Of a stretch of 64,000 nucleotides of DNA, positions 51,720 through 61,614 are shown piece by piece. Numbering within the stretch: position 1 is the first letter of the stretch; each line of letters starts with the position of its first letter. Made by a program: the position numbers and the translations under genes. The stretch is taken from NCBI GenBank assembly GCA_030452125.1, contig JAKDMV010000001.1, forward strand, positions 1-64,000, read 5' to 3'. The stretch comes from Micrococcaceae bacterium (GTDB lineage: Bacteria; Actinomycetota; Actinomycetes; Actinomycetales; Micrococcaceae). The notes under the pieces are model-generated. The model searched no databases and was not told the origin of the DNA. It saw only the letters and a list, made by a program, of their open reading frames with translations.

Positions 51720-53374
51720 ACCCAGTCGACCCCACCACCGATCCGCTCGAGGCCACCCGGACGGCCCCGCATCCCGATGAGGTCTTCCACGGGACCCCGG
51801 AGGACGACGACGCGGCCTCCCCGGTCCGCGAAGTCACCTCGGCGGCGGCGATCGCCCGGTTCATGGAACGCACCGACGTCCTGCGTTCGGACGGTCGTTA
51901 CGCCCTGGTGAATTCGACGATCACTCCGCATGAGGCGATGGTGACCGACCTGCTGTTCATCCGCGATGCCCTCGACGCCGCCTCGGTGGCCTACCTGCTG
52001 GTGCGCGGCAACGACGCCCGCCCGGTCATCGCCGTCTCCTGGGATGAGCGCAAGGCCATGCGCGCCGCCCTCGTGGCTGCCTGTCAGGACGAACCGTTCT
52101 ACTCTTTGGCCGTCGACACCCGCAAGGGCAAGTCCCTGCTGGTGGCCGATGGCGCGTTGGCCCGGAAACCGAAGGCACGGATGTATCGGCTCTACCGTCC
52201 CCGGATCGAACCGGCCGGCGGTCTGGCCTTCGGGGCCTCCACCGGGGTGCAGATCGAATTATGGCAGTGGAAGGACTCGGGGCTGCTGGATCTGCCCATG
52301 GAGAACTCGCTGACCCGGGCCACCCTGCCGGCGGACGAAGCGGTCCGCGGGACCGTCCACCGCTACGGCAGGGAATGGCCGACCATCGAGAACATGTTCG
52401 CCGATCACGCAGCGGACATCTCCTTCCCCATCGATATGGTCTTCTCCTGGGTCGACGGCAACGACCCCGAGCACCAGCGCTATCGCGCCTCCTTCATGGA
52501 CGGCGTCGTGGTCGGCGAGGGGGATGATTCCGAGGCCCGCTACCGGCAGATCGACGAGCTGAAGTATGCCCTGCGCAGCGTCTACATGTTCGCGCCCTGG
52601 GTCAGGCACATCTACATCGCCACCGATTCACCCATCCCTGCCTGGTTGGATGCCGACCATCCACGCATCTCCGTGGTGCGGGCCCCCGACCACTTCCGCG
52701 ACCCCACGGTGCTGCCCACCTTCAACTCCCAGGCCGTGGAGTCGCAGCTGCAGCACATCGACGGGCTCTCCGAACACTTCCTGTACTCCAACGACGACAT
52801 GTTCGTGGGGCGCCCGCTGGGCCCGGATACGTTCTTCTCCCCCGGCGGGATCACCAAGTTCATCGAGGCCGGAACCCGGATCGGGTTGGGCGATAACCAT
52901 CTGGACCGTTCGGGCTTCGAGAATTCGGCCCGGGTGAACCGGCGGCTGCTCAACGACCGGTTCGGGCGCATCACCACCCGCCACCTCGAGCACACCGCGG
53001 CTCCCTTGCGACGCAGCGTGCTCAAGGAGCTCGAAGAGGTCTTCTCCGAGGAGTTCGCGGCGACGGCGGCCAGCAGGTTCCGCGCCAAGGACAACATCTC
53101 GGTCACCAATTCGCTCTACCACTACTACGCGTTGCTGACCGGCCGTGCCGTGACCAAGGAGAAGGCGAAGGTGAAGTACGTGGACACCACCATGTATTCG
53201 GGCCTGGACGCACTGCGCAAGCTGTTGAAGAAACGCAACCAGGACTTCTTCTGCCTCAATGACGGGTCCTTCCCCGAGGTCCCCGCCCGGGAACGCCAGG
53301 AAGTGGTCACCGACTTCCTGCAGGCCTACTTCCCGCTGGCCGCCCCGTGGGAGGTGGCCCGGACCGACCGGTAG
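51716..53374 (+). CDS. Stealth family protein (hexose-1-phosphotransferase)
   Basis: A 552-residue cytoplasmic enzyme that joins sugar-1-phosphate units, as in capsule polymerases and the phosphotransferase GNPTAB. All four conserved regions are visible: [13 protein letters not shown] (CR1), [21 protein letters not shown] (CR2), [12 protein letters not shown] (CR3) and [12 protein letters not shown] (CR4). An N-terminal ~220-residue region precedes CR1. The ATG at 51716 overlaps the regulator gene. The 3' end overlaps the convergent phosphodiesterase by 68 bases. Role probably in cell-envelope or capsule phosphoglycan. Confidence 0.88.
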   Translation: MNPVDPTTDPLEATRTAPHPDEVFHGTPEDDDAASPVREVTSAAAIARFMERTDVLRSDGRYALVNSTITPHEAMVTDLLFIRDALDAASVAYLLVRGNDARPVIAVSWDERKAMRAALVAACQDEPFYSLAVDTRKGKSLLVADGALARKPKARMYRLYRPRIEPAGGLAFGASTGVQIELWQWKDSGLLDLPMENSLTRATLPADEAVRGTVHRYGREWPTIENMFADHAADISFPIDMVFSWVDGNDPEHQRYRASFMDGVVVGEGDDSEARYRQIDELKYALRSVYMFAPWVRHIYIATDSPIPAWLDADHPRISVVRAPDHFRDPTVLPTFNSQAVESQLQHIDGLSEHFLYSNDDMFVGRPLGPDTFFSPGGITKFIEAGTRIGLGDNHLDRSGFENSARVNRRLLNDRFGRITTRHLEHTAAPLRRSVLKELEEVFSEEFAATAASRFRAKDNISVTNSLYHYYALLTGRAVTKEKAKVKYVDTTMYSGLDALRKLLKKRNQDFFCLNDGSFPEVPARERQEVVTDFLQAYFPLAAPWEVARTDR

Positions 53375-54344
53375 CATCCTGCGCCGCCGCGGCACCGCCA
53401 TCATGCCCGGTGGCCGGGGTGCCGATGGAGTGGGGGCTCCGGCCCACGGTATCGGGGTCGATGCCGTGTTCACGCAGGATCGCGGCCACCGCCTCCGGTT
53501 CCACGACATCTCCAACACTGACACCGCTGGCCACCGGGACCACCGAATGCACCACGGTCTCGGGGAGCACGTGCACCAGGTTGTAGCCTTGGGCCTCGTC
53601 GCGTCCGCGGGTGGTGTGGATCCCCCGCACCGGATCGGCTCGTGCTGCCAGATCCTGGGTGTAACAGCTCGCCGAGGCCACCGATACAGGGATTCCGGCG
53701 AAGGTCCCGAACGTCGAGTAGTGCAGGTGCCCGGCCAGAATGGCGCGCACATCGCTGCCGGTCAGCACCTCGGCCAGCCGCGCCTGGCCCCGCAGTTCCA
53801 CCAGGATGGCCAGCGGTTGGACACTGGCGATCGGTGGATGATGCATGGACAGGATGGTCCCGTCGGGGGCCGGGGTGGCCAATTCGGCTTCGAGCCACCG
53901 CAACTGGGCGTCCTCGAGGTGGCCATGGTGGGAGCCGGGAACCGTGGTGTCCAGGGTGATCAGGCGTAGCCCGCCCAGCCAGAAGACGTGGTCCAGCGGG
54001 GTGGTGTCTGCCGGCTCGCCGAGCAGTTCGGTACGCAGGTTCGACCGGTCGTCATGGTTGCCTGCGGCCCAGAGGATCCTGGTCCCCAACCGTTCGGCCG
54101 CCGGTTCCAGGATCGAGCGCAGGGCGGCGTAGGCGTCGGGTTCCCCCTTATCCGCCAGGTCTCCGGTGACCACGAGGGCGTCGGGACGCACCCCGGAGGC
54201 CTCCAGCCGGTCCACGAGCGAACGCAGCCGTCCGATGCTGTCCAGCGTATCGGCCAACAAATGGCCCCCGCCTCGAACATGGGTGTCACTCAAATGGATG
54301 AGCACTCGGTCCGGAGCGGGGTGCTCCGGGCGGATGGGTTCCAT
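53307..54344 (-). CDS. Calcineurin-like phosphoesterase (CpdA-type)
   Basis: A 345-residue dinuclear metallophosphoesterase with the full motif series: SDTHV (D20, H22), [22 protein letters not shown] and GHLHYSTFG. This order matches class III cyclic-nucleotide phosphodiesterases such as CpdA and Rv0805, so cAMP hydrolysis is likely but not certain. The C-terminal ~40 residues are Gly/Pro/Arg-rich. The ATG at 54344 is preceded by GAGGAAAG; the longer frame is rejected. Confidence 0.88.
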   Translation of the reverse strand: MEPIRPEHPAPDRVLIHLSDTHVRGGGHLLADTLDSIGRLRSLVDRLEASGVRPDALVVTGDLADKGEPDAYAALRSILEPAAERLGTRILWAAGNHDDRSNLRTELLGEPADTTPLDHVFWLGGLRLITLDTTVPGSHHGHLEDAQLRWLEAELATPAPDGTILSMHHPPIASVQPLAILVELRGQARLAEVLTGSDVRAILAGHLHYSTFGTFAGIPVSVASASCYTQDLAARADPVRGIHTTRGRDEAQGYNLVHVLPETVVHSVVPVASGVSVGDVVEPEAVAAILREHGIDPDTVGRSPHSIGTPATGHDGGAAAAQDATGRSGPPPTGRPAGSRPAGSR

Positions 54345-54461
54345 GACCGCTTTCCTCACGCAGGTGGTACGCCTTACCGCACCCACTATTCCCCATCCGG
54401 GGCCGGTTCGGCGACGAAACGCCACGGTGATAGCACAACGGGGGCAGGCTAGGCTGATTCC

Positions 54462-55295
54462 ATGCGCGATATGCAGGCACGGATCATCAGTGAAATGGGC
54501 GTCAAGGCCACCATCGACCCGCAGGAAGAGGTCACGCGGCGGGTGGCGTTCCTGCGGGACTACCTGGAGGCCACCGGCACCAGGGGCTTCGTGCTGGGCA
54601 TCTCGGGAGGCCTGGATTCCACCCTCGCCGGACGTTTGGCGCAATTGGCCGTAGAGGCCGCGGCCCGGGACGGGGACGACGTGGATTTCGTGGCAGTCCG
54701 CCTGCCCTACGGCACCCAGACCGATGAGGACGACGCCGCGGCGGCGATGGAGTTCATCGCCCCGAAGACCGCCTGGACCTATGACATCAAGCCCGGGGTC
54801 GACGCCCTGGCCGCGGAATATGTGAAGACCACGAGCGAAACGATCAGCGACTTCAACAAGGGCAACATCAAGGCCCGGCTACGCATGACCGCCCAGTACG
54901 CGTTGGCCGGCCAACACGGGCATCTGGTCATCGGCACCGACCATGCGGCCGAATCGGTCACCGGGTTCTTCACGAAATTCGGCGACGGGGCGGCCGACCT
55001 CCTGCCGTTGTACGGACTGGATAAGCGGCAGAACCGCCAACTGCTGCGCCATCTGGGGGCCAGCGAGCGGCTCTGGGCCAAACCCCCGACGGCGGATCTG
55101 CTGGACGGGACCCCGCTGCGCACCGACGAGGACGAATTGGGCCTGGCCTATGACGACATCGACGACTACCTCGAAGGACGTCCGGTGCCGGAGGCCGTCG
55201 CCGAAGCCATCGAGACCCGGTTCCTGCGCAGCCGTCATAAACGCACCACCCCCGTGTCACTTCTCGATGATTGGTGGACCCGAGGCGCCGACTGA
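54462..55295 (+). CDS. nadE: NAD+ synthetase (ammonia-dependent)
   Basis: Amidates nicotinic acid adenine dinucleotide to NAD+ with ATP and ammonia. 277 residues, which is the single-domain NH3-dependent form lacking the glutaminase. The PP-loop ATPase motif SGGLDS is at 48-53; [26 protein letters not shown] and the late [12 protein letters not shown] are family-specific. The ATG at 54462 is used; another three codons later is possible. Confidence 0.94.
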   Translation: MRDMQARIISEMGVKATIDPQEEVTRRVAFLRDYLEATGTRGFVLGISGGLDSTLAGRLAQLAVEAAARDGDDVDFVAVRLPYGTQTDEDDAAAAMEFIAPKTAWTYDIKPGVDALAAEYVKTTSETISDFNKGNIKARLRMTAQYALAGQHGHLVIGTDHAAESVTGFFTKFGDGAADLLPLYGLDKRQNRQLLRHLGASERLWAKPPTADLLDGTPLRTDEDELGLAYDDIDDYLEGRPVPEAVAEAIETRFLRSRHKRTTPVSLLDDWWTRGAD

Positions 55296-55397
55296 AGGAC
55301 GGATCCTCCACAACCCTTCCAAGCAGTAGGATGTCCACGTATATTTTGGGGAACGCCTCGTCGGGGATGGCCCCGGCGCCCCGACGAAAGGTGGAAC

Positions 55398-57137
55398 ATG
55401 ACCGTCACCGACCAGTTCCGTGAAGCCCGCGACCGCCTCGTCTCCCTGCGGGGGGACCAGGCCAAGGCCCGGAAGGAATTCCGTTGGCCCGAGTTCGCCG
55501 AATTCAACTTCGGGCTGGATTGGTTCGACGCCGTCGCCGCCACCAGGGAACGGGCCGACACCCCGGCGTTGATCATCGTCGAGAAGGACGGCTCCTCCAC
55601 CCGCAGGACCTGGGCCGAGCTATCCGAACGCTCCGGCCAGGTCGCCAACTGGATGCGCAGCGTGGGCTTCTCCCGCGGCGACAAGGCGATCCTGATGCTG
55701 GGCAACCAGGTGGAGTTGTGGGAGATCATGCTGGCGGCCATCAAGCTGGGCATCGTCATGATCCCGACCACCACCCAGATGGGGCCTGCCGATCTGGCGG
55801 ACCGGGTCGAACGCGGTGGCGCCAGCTGGGCCATCGCCGGCACCACCGATCTGCCCAAATTCGCCGACGTGCCCGGGGACTACCGGTTGATCGCCATCGG
55901 GGACGCCCCCGCCCCCACCGCAGCGGGAGCCCCGGAGGTGCTGCCGTATTCGGCGTCGACCACGGCGCCGACCGGCTTCACCGCTGACGTACCCACCCGT
56001 GGTGACGAGACGCTGCTGCTGTATTTCACCTCCGGGACCACCTCGAAGGCCAAGCTGGTCGAGCATACCCATACCTCCTACCCGGTCGGGCACCTTTCGA
56101 CGATGTACTGGATCGGCTTGGAACCCGGCGACGTGCACCTCAATGTCGCCTCCCCCGGTTGGGCCAAGCATGCGTGGTCGAATGTCTTCACCCCGTGGAT
56201 CGCCGAGGCGACCGTCTTCATCTACAACTACGACAAATTCGACCCGGCGGCCCTGATGGATCAGATGGAGGCCGAGCAGGTCACCAGCTTCTGCGCCCCG
56301 CCCACGGTCTGGCGTCTACTCATCCAGGCGGATCTGACCCGGCTGAAGACCCCGCCGACGAAGGTCGTCTCCGCCGGGGAACCGCTCAACGCCGAAGTGA
56401 TCGACCAGGTCCACCGCGCCTGGGGCCAACAGATCCGGGATGGCTTCGGCCAGACGGAGACCACCGTGCAGATCGCCAACTGCCCGGGCCAGCCGATGAA
56501 GATCGGTGCCATGGGCACCCCCCTGCCCGGTTACGACGTCGTCCTGGTCGACCAGGCCACCGGCGAAGAAGGCGATTTCGGGGAGATCTGCCTGCGCCTG
56601 GACCCCCGGCCGTTGGGGTTGATGAAGGCCTACTACGGCGATCAGGAGAAGACGGCAGCCGCCTTCCGCGACGGGTATTACCACACCGGGGATGTCGCCG
56701 AACGGGATGAGCGCGGGATCATCACCTACGTCGGCCGCGGCGATGACGTCTTCAAGTCCAGCGACTACCGGCTCAGCCCCTTCGAACTGGAGTCGGTGCT
56801 CATCGAGCACCCCGCGGTCGCCGAGGCCGCCGTCGTGCCCTCACCGGAGCCGATGAAGCTCAACGTGCCCAAGGCCTACGTCGTCCTGGCGGCCAGTTAC
56901 GCCGCCGACGCCACGACGGCGGAGGACATCCTGGGCTACTGCCGGGAGCATCTCCCGGCGTTCAAGCGGATCCGCCGGCTGGAATTCGCTGAACTGCCCA
57001 AGACCATCTCGGGGAAGATCCGCCGGGTCGAGCTGCGCCGCAACGAAGAGCTGCGCCACGGCTCGGACACCCCTCCGCAGGGGCTGGGAGTGGAATACAC
57101 GGACACCGATTTCCCGTCCCTGAAGGCGCGGGGATGA
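55398..57137 (+). CDS. Acyl-CoA synthetase (ANL superfamily, medium-chain type)
   Basis: A 579-residue AMP-forming acid:CoA ligase. YFTSGTTSKAKLVEHTHTSYP is the ATP loop, DGFGQTETTVQIANCPGQP the A5-type motif, YHTGDVAERDERG the A7 motif and KTISGKIRRVELR the C-terminal catalytic lysine. The pattern resembles MACS enzymes for medium-chain or aromatic acids. A GAAAGG ribosome site precedes the ATG. The downstream MarR gene overlaps by 4 bases and probably senses the acid or its thioester. Confidence 0.9.
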   Translation: MTVTDQFREARDRLVSLRGDQAKARKEFRWPEFAEFNFGLDWFDAVAATRERADTPALIIVEKDGSSTRRTWAELSERSGQVANWMRSVGFSRGDKAILMLGNQVELWEIMLAAIKLGIVMIPTTTQMGPADLADRVERGGASWAIAGTTDLPKFADVPGDYRLIAIGDAPAPTAAGAPEVLPYSASTTAPTGFTADVPTRGDETLLLYFTSGTTSKAKLVEHTHTSYPVGHLSTMYWIGLEPGDVHLNVASPGWAKHAWSNVFTPWIAEATVFIYNYDKFDPAALMDQMEAEQVTSFCAPPTVWRLLIQADLTRLKTPPTKVVSAGEPLNAEVIDQVHRAWGQQIRDGFGQTETTVQIANCPGQPMKIGAMGTPLPGYDVVLVDQATGEEGDFGEICLRLDPRPLGLMKAYYGDQEKTAAAFRDGYYHTGDVAERDERGIITYVGRGDDVFKSSDYRLSPFELESVLIEHPAVAEAAVVPSPEPMKLNVPKAYVVLAASYAADATTAEDILGYCREHLPAFKRIRRLEFAELPKTISGKIRRVELRRNEELRHGSDTPPQGLGVEYTDTDFPSLKARG

Positions 57138-57652
57138 AGCCTCCACTCCCGTTCGACCCCATTGCCACGGCCCAACACAACTGGGAGGGCCAGGGGTGGA
57201 CCGTCGAGGCGGCGCCGATGGCCGCCTTCACCGCGGTCATGCGCGCCCAGCAGATCCTGCTGCACCGCTGCGAGGCCGTGGTCAAGCCCTTCGGGCTGAC
57301 CTTCGCCCGCTACGAGTTGCTGGCCCTGCTGTGGTTCTCGCGGACCGGTTCCCTGCCCATGGTCAAGGTCAGTGCCCTGCTGCAGGTCCACCCGACGTCG
57401 GTCACCAACGCAGTGGACCGGCTCGAGCGGGCCGGCTTCGTCGAACGCAGCCCGCACCCCACCGACGGCAGGACGACCCTGGTCTCGCTGACCGATCGCG
57501 GTCGGGACGTGGCAGCGCAGTCGACGGCGCAACTGAACTCCGTGGTGTTCTCGAATCCGGGGATGTCGGCCGCGGATATCAACGAACTGATCGAGATCCT
57601 CGGCCGCTTCCGTCGCGACGCCGGTGACTTCGAGGCGGAAACGGCCCCCTGA
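57134..57652 (+). CDS. MarR-family transcriptional regulator
   Basis: A 172-residue MarR regulator: winged helix from FARYELLALLWFSRTGSLPMVKVSALLQVHPTSVTNAVDRLERAGFV, with the wing HPTDGRTTLVSLTDRGRDV. Translationally coupled to the acyl-CoA synthetase by ATGA. Likely regulates that gene and perhaps the converging valine-catabolic pair; the ligand may be an acyl-CoA or carboxylic acid (inference). Confidence 0.9.
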   Translation: MKPPLPFDPIATAQHNWEGQGWTVEAAPMAAFTAVMRAQQILLHRCEAVVKPFGLTFARYELLALLWFSRTGSLPMVKVSALLQVHPTSVTNAVDRLERAGFVERSPHPTDGRTTLVSLTDRGRDVAAQSTAQLNSVVFSNPGMSAADINELIEILGRFRRDAGDFEAETAP

Positions 57653-57671
57653 CAGTTGCTGTCAGAGGGCC
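57643..57671. terminator. Hairpin terminator after the MarR gene
   Basis: GGCCC-C-CTGACAG (57643-57655) pairs with CTGTCAG-A-GGGCC (57659-57671): 12 base pairs with one C/A mismatch and a 3-base loop. It overlaps the end of the MarR gene and lies before the convergent dehydrogenase stop, so it can serve both directions. Confidence 0.65.
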
Positions 57672-57698
57672 GTGATCGTCGCGCTCGGGACCCGCGGG

Positions 57699-58622
57699 TC
57701 AGTCGGACCCGTGGGAGCGGTCGCGGATCCCGGTGATGATGCCGGAGAAATCACGGCCGGCACCACCCTCGTCGCGGAATCGCTCGTAGATCCGTGCGGC
57801 CATCGGCCCGAGTTCGGCGGCGACCCCGGTGCTTTCGATGGCGCTCATCGCCAGGCCCAGGTCCTTGGCCATCAGCGCCCCGGCGAATCCGGGTTCGTAG
57901 TCGCGGTTCGCCGGGCTGGTCGGCACCGGACCGGGGACCGGGCAGTTCGTCGTCACGGCCCAGCATTGGCCCGAGGCCGTGGAGACGACGTCGTAGAGCG
58001 CCTGGTTGCTCAGCCCCAGCTTCTCGCCCAGGACGAAGGCCTCCGAGGCGGCGATCATGCTCACGCCCAGGATCATGTTGTTGCAGACCTTCGCCGCCTG
58101 CCCGGCCCCATGATCCCCGCAGTGGACCAGCTTCCCGCCCATGACCTCCAGGAGCGGACGAACCGATTCCAGGTCCGCTTCCAGGGCACCGATCATGAAC
58201 GTCAGGGTCCCGGCTTCGGCGCCGACCACCCCACCGGAGACCGGGGCGTCGACACTGCGGTGTCCGGCCTCCACGGCCAGCCCGGCGGCTTCACGGGCGT
58301 CGTCGACATTGATGGTCGAGCAGTCCAGGAACACGGTGTCCGCGTCGACGGAGTCGAGCAGGCCGGGCCCGTCGACCCCACGATAGGCGTCGAGCAGCTG
58401 CTGTCCACCGGGGAACATGGTCAGGACCACCGAGGCCCCGCGGACGGCCTCGATCGCCGAGGAGGCGGTCGGCACCCCGGAGGCGGAGATGGCCTCGACG
58501 GCGGCAGGGACCACGTCGAAGGCCCGGACGTCGTAGCCGGCCTGCACCAGGTTCTTCGCCATGGGAGCACCCATGTGCCCGAGCCCGAGAAAGGCAATCG
58601 TTCCGGTTTCCGTGGTCATCAT
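57699..58622 (-). CDS. mmsB: 3-hydroxyisobutyrate dehydrogenase
   Basis: Oxidises 3-hydroxyisobutyrate to methylmalonate semialdehyde with NAD+ in valine degradation. 307 residues. IAFLGLGHMGAPMAKNL is the N-terminal NAD-binding signature, DAPVSGGVVGAEAGTLTFMIGA the substrate loop, and GAGQAAKVCNNMIL holds the catalytic lysine. It overlaps the stop of the upstream hydrolase gene by 4 bases. Confidence 0.92.
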   Translation of the reverse strand: MMTTETGTIAFLGLGHMGAPMAKNLVQAGYDVRAFDVVPAAVEAISASGVPTASSAIEAVRGASVVLTMFPGGQQLLDAYRGVDGPGLLDSVDADTVFLDCSTINVDDAREAAGLAVEAGHRSVDAPVSGGVVGAEAGTLTFMIGALEADLESVRPLLEVMGGKLVHCGDHGAGQAAKVCNNMILGVSMIAASEAFVLGEKLGLSNQALYDVVSTASGQCWAVTTNCPVPGPVPTSPANRDYEPGFAGALMAKDLGLAMSAIESTGVAAELGPMAARIYERFRDEGGAGRDFSGIITGIRDRSHGSD

Positions 58623-59710
58623 GCACGCTCCTTCGCGTCGGCGGCGAGTCCGAGCTCACCGCCTTGTTCGTCCGGGCCGAGCGGCTCGAAGTAGTCCCGG
58701 ATCATTTCCGGGCTGATCTGTTCGAAGTTGGCCGGACTCCACTTCGGCTGGCGGTCCTTGTCGATGACCTGGGCCCGGATGCCCTCGAGGAAGTCAGGGG
58801 AGGCGAGCATGCGCACACCGACCCGGTAGTCCTGGTCCAGGGCCTCCTCCAGGCTCGACAGCCCGACGGCCCGGCGCAGTGCCGCCAACGTGGTCTTCAC
58901 GGCCGTCGGCGACTTCGCGGCGATCAATTCGGCGGCTTCGGCGCCGTGGCCTCCACGGATGCGCAGGCGTCCCAGGATCCGTTCGATCGAGTCCCCGGCG
59001 TAGTCCTTGGCCATCCAGGTGGATTCGCCGGCGAGCGCCGAATCCGGCGCCGCCTGGGCGAACCGCCCGATGATCCCATCGACGTCGTCCCCCTGGCCTG
59101 CGGTTTCCAGTGCGGTGGCCAACTCGTCGAGCTGGCCGGAGGGGACGTAGGAATCGGCCAACCCCAGGAACAGGGCGTCGGCCGCATCGAGGTGGGAGCT
59201 GGTCAGCGCGGCGTGGGTTCCCGCTTCCCCCGGGGCCCGGGAGAGCAGGTGGAGCCCTCCGACGTCGGGGACGAAGCCGATGGTCGTTTCGGGCATCCCG
59301 CTGCGGGTGCGTTCGGTGACGATCCGGTGGCTGCCGTGCGCCGAGATACCCACCCCGCCACCGAGGACCAGTCCGTCCATGAAGGCGATGAAGGGTTTGG
59401 GGTAGTTGCGGATCAGCGCATTGAGCCGGTATTCGGTGCGCCAGAAGGCTGCGGTGCCGGCCCCGCCTTCGGGGATGTCACGGTAGATGGCCACGATGTC
59501 GCCCCCTGCGCAGAGGCCGCGGTCACCGGCGCCGGCGATCATCACGGACACCACCGCGTCGTCGTCGCTCCAGGCGGTGAGCTGGGCCAGGGTTGCTTCG
59601 ACCATCCCGTGGGTCAGCGCGTTGACGGCCCTCGGTCGGTTCAGGGTGATGATGCCCAGCGTTCCTCGGACCTCGAACAGGACCTCGGGTTCGGTGGGGG
59701 CGTCGCTCAT
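58619..59710 (-). CDS. 3-hydroxyisobutyryl-CoA hydrolase / enoyl-CoA hydratase family
   Basis: A 363-residue crotonase-fold enzyme. LNRPRAVNALTHGMV opens the fold, GAGDRGLCAGGDI and MDGLVLGGGVGISAHG build the oxyanion hole, and PETTIGFVPDVGG carries the acidic residue used by HIBYL-CoA hydrolases. Coupling to mmsB makes the valine-pathway hydrolase the best reading: it releases 3-hydroxyisobutyrate for MmsB. The ATG at 59710 is chosen; the longer frame runs into the ABC intergenic region. Confidence 0.88.
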   Translation of the reverse strand: MSDAPTEPEVLFEVRGTLGIITLNRPRAVNALTHGMVEATLAQLTAWSDDDAVVSVMIAGAGDRGLCAGGDIVAIYRDIPEGGAGTAAFWRTEYRLNALIRNYPKPFIAFMDGLVLGGGVGISAHGSHRIVTERTRSGMPETTIGFVPDVGGLHLLSRAPGEAGTHAALTSSHLDAADALFLGLADSYVPSGQLDELATALETAGQGDDVDGIIGRFAQAAPDSALAGESTWMAKDYAGDSIERILGRLRIRGGHGAEAAELIAAKSPTAVKTTLAALRRAVGLSSLEEALDQDYRVGVRMLASPDFLEGIRAQVIDKDRQPKWSPANFEQISPEMIRDYFEPLGPDEQGGELGLAADAKERA

Positions 59711-59878
59711 GGTTGTCCTTCCGGCGGTGCGGCGCTGGTGCGGCGGTCTTCCTCCGGCCCAGCGTCGGGTGGCAGTTCGTTGACCCGGACCGGCATAATC
59801 GACCATGGTCCAGGTCACTCGGACTCCAAGGTACTCGGACATCCTAGGAATTTCTAGGGAGCACCCATCCGCCGGGGG

Positions 59879-60670
59879 CTATCGTCCCACCGGGGCCCGG
59901 CGTAGCATCAGCCAGCTGCCGGTGGCGCTGATCAGCGCCACGAGGATCATGATCAGGGCGATCTTCGCGAAGGTCGCCCCCTCGAACCAGCCGAAGGGAT
60001 TCACCCCGGCCGCCAGAAGCAACCAGATCAACGCCAGGAGGACCGCCACCGTGCCGAAGATGACCGCGATGACGCCCTTCTGGTTCCAGCGCAGGAATAC
60101 GACGGCGAACATCGCCCCGATGAACAACATCGCGGCGCTGAGCCCGAACCCCATCAGGAAGGTGCTCGAATAGCTCCCGTTCCCGATGGCCACCACATCG
60201 AAGACCCGGGCCCCATTGAACCAGTGGCCGGTGGCCTTCTCCAGCGCCAGCAGCACGGTCATCGTCACCCCGATGAAGACGGACTCCAGGAGGAGTGCCA
60301 GGCAGGTGCCGACGAAGTACTGCCGCCGCGTGGAACCCATCCCCAGGGCAAAGGGCATGGTACGGGAGTAGGCCATGACGCCGATGCTCACGAAGTACCC
60401 GGCAAAGCACCACAAGGTCGCCTGGTTGTAGCCGAACCCCTCGGTCAGTTCCGCAGGGGAAGCCGGCGCAAAGGAACGCAATAAGCCCATGACGACGATG
60501 CACAGCACGATGATGCTGCCGAAGATGAACAGCGGGACCCCGATCATGCGCATCGGGTCCGCAAAATGCAGGCGCACGATCTTCATCAGGGCCCCGACGG
60601 GTCGCTGCGTGGGCAGGGTGGGCTGCGCGGACGGTGCGCCCGCCACGGGGCGCGGCTGGGTGATGCTCAT
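59879..60670 (-). CDS. ABC transporter permease
   Basis: A 263-residue membrane protein with about six helices (near 53-73, 90-115, 128-150, 168-195, 200-220, 228-250). It begins with a Pro-rich cytoplasmic stretch. It overlaps the ATPase gene by 4 bases. Together with the GntR regulator it forms a YtrA-type cassette often responding to cell-envelope stress; the substrate is unknown and no motif identifies one. Confidence 0.8.
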   Translation of the reverse strand: MSITQPRPVAGAPSAQPTLPTQRPVGALMKIVRLHFADPMRMIGVPLFIFGSIIVLCIVVMGLLRSFAPASPAELTEGFGYNQATLWCFAGYFVSIGVMAYSRTMPFALGMGSTRRQYFVGTCLALLLESVFIGVTMTVLLALEKATGHWFNGARVFDVVAIGNGSYSSTFLMGFGLSAAMLFIGAMFAVVFLRWNQKGVIAVIFGTVAVLLALIWLLLAAGVNPFGWFEGATFAKIALIMILVALISATGSWLMLRRAPVGR

Positions 60671-61605
60671 CGGAGGGCCTCCTTGGCCTCGGTCTGGTCC
60701 TTCTCTGCTGGGTGGGCCACGGCGGCCGGCTCCCCGCCTTCAAGGAGCCCGTGGGCAGCCACGAGTTCCTGCAGGCTCACCGGGCCGACCTCTAGCCCGC
60801 CGGCCCGCGCATCGGCGTATAGACGTTCGTCGGGGATCCCGGCGATCGTCACCGAGCGCAGGCCTCCCAGGGCCTGGGTGCGCAGGACCTTCCGGGGCCC
60901 GGTCGCCTCGGCGACGGCAGTCGCCGTACCGGAGAGGGTGAAGGCCGAGGCGGTGGCCTCCTCCACGGAGGAGTCCAGGATCTTGCGGCCATCCTGCAGG
61001 ACCACGACGTGCTCGAGCAGGTTCGCGGCCTCATCGATCAGGTGCGTGGACATGAGGATGGTGCGTGGATGCTCCATGTAGTCCTGAAGCAGGAGGTCGT
61101 AGAAGATGCCGCGGGCCGTCGCGTCGAGCCCGAGGTAGGGCTCGTCGAAAAAGGTGACAGGTGCCCGGGATGCCAGGCCCACGACGATGGCCACTGCGGA
61201 GAGCTGCCCGCGGGAGAGCTTCTTGATCGGCGTCTTCAGCGGTAGCCGGAATTCCCCGATCAGGCGCCGGGCAAACCCGGCATCCCAGCCGGCGTAGAAC
61301 CAGGGGGCCGTGCGCAACACGTGGGAGACCTTGAACTCCTCGGGATATTTCTGGTTCTCCCGCGCGAAGCTGAGTTGGGCCAGCACCGCGGCATTTTCGA
61401 AGGGGTCCGCTCCCAGCACCCGGGCCTGGCCCGAGGTCTTGAGTTCCTGGCCGGCCAGGATGGACATCAAGGTCGTCTTCCCGGCTCCGTTGCGGCCCAG
61501 CAGGCCACAGATGGTGTTCTTTTCGATGCCGAGGCTGACATGATCCAGCGCGGCGGTGTGACGGTAGACCTTCGTCAGGTCGGTGGTTTCAATGGCGAGA
61601 CTCAT
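60667..61605 (-). CDS. ABC transporter ATP-binding protein
   Basis: A 312-residue ABC ATPase: Walker A GRNGAGKT at 37-44, signature LSRGQLSAVAI, Walker B VTFFDEPYLGLD and the switch His in MSTHL. A C-terminal domain of ~90 residues follows the nucleotide domain. The ATG is nine bases after the GntR stop, so GntR-ATPase-permease is one operon. Confidence 0.92.
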   Translation of the reverse strand: MSLAIETTDLTKVYRHTAALDHVSLGIEKNTICGLLGRNGAGKTTLMSILAGQELKTSGQARVLGADPFENAAVLAQLSFARENQKYPEEFKVSHVLRTAPWFYAGWDAGFARRLIGEFRLPLKTPIKKLSRGQLSAVAIVVGLASRAPVTFFDEPYLGLDATARGIFYDLLLQDYMEHPRTILMSTHLIDEAANLLEHVVVLQDGRKILDSSVEEATASAFTLSGTATAVAEATGPRKVLRTQALGGLRSVTIAGIPDERLYADARAGGLEVGPVSLQELVAAHGLLEGGEPAAVAHPAEKDQTEAKEALR

Positions 61606-61614
61606 GATCGCGCC

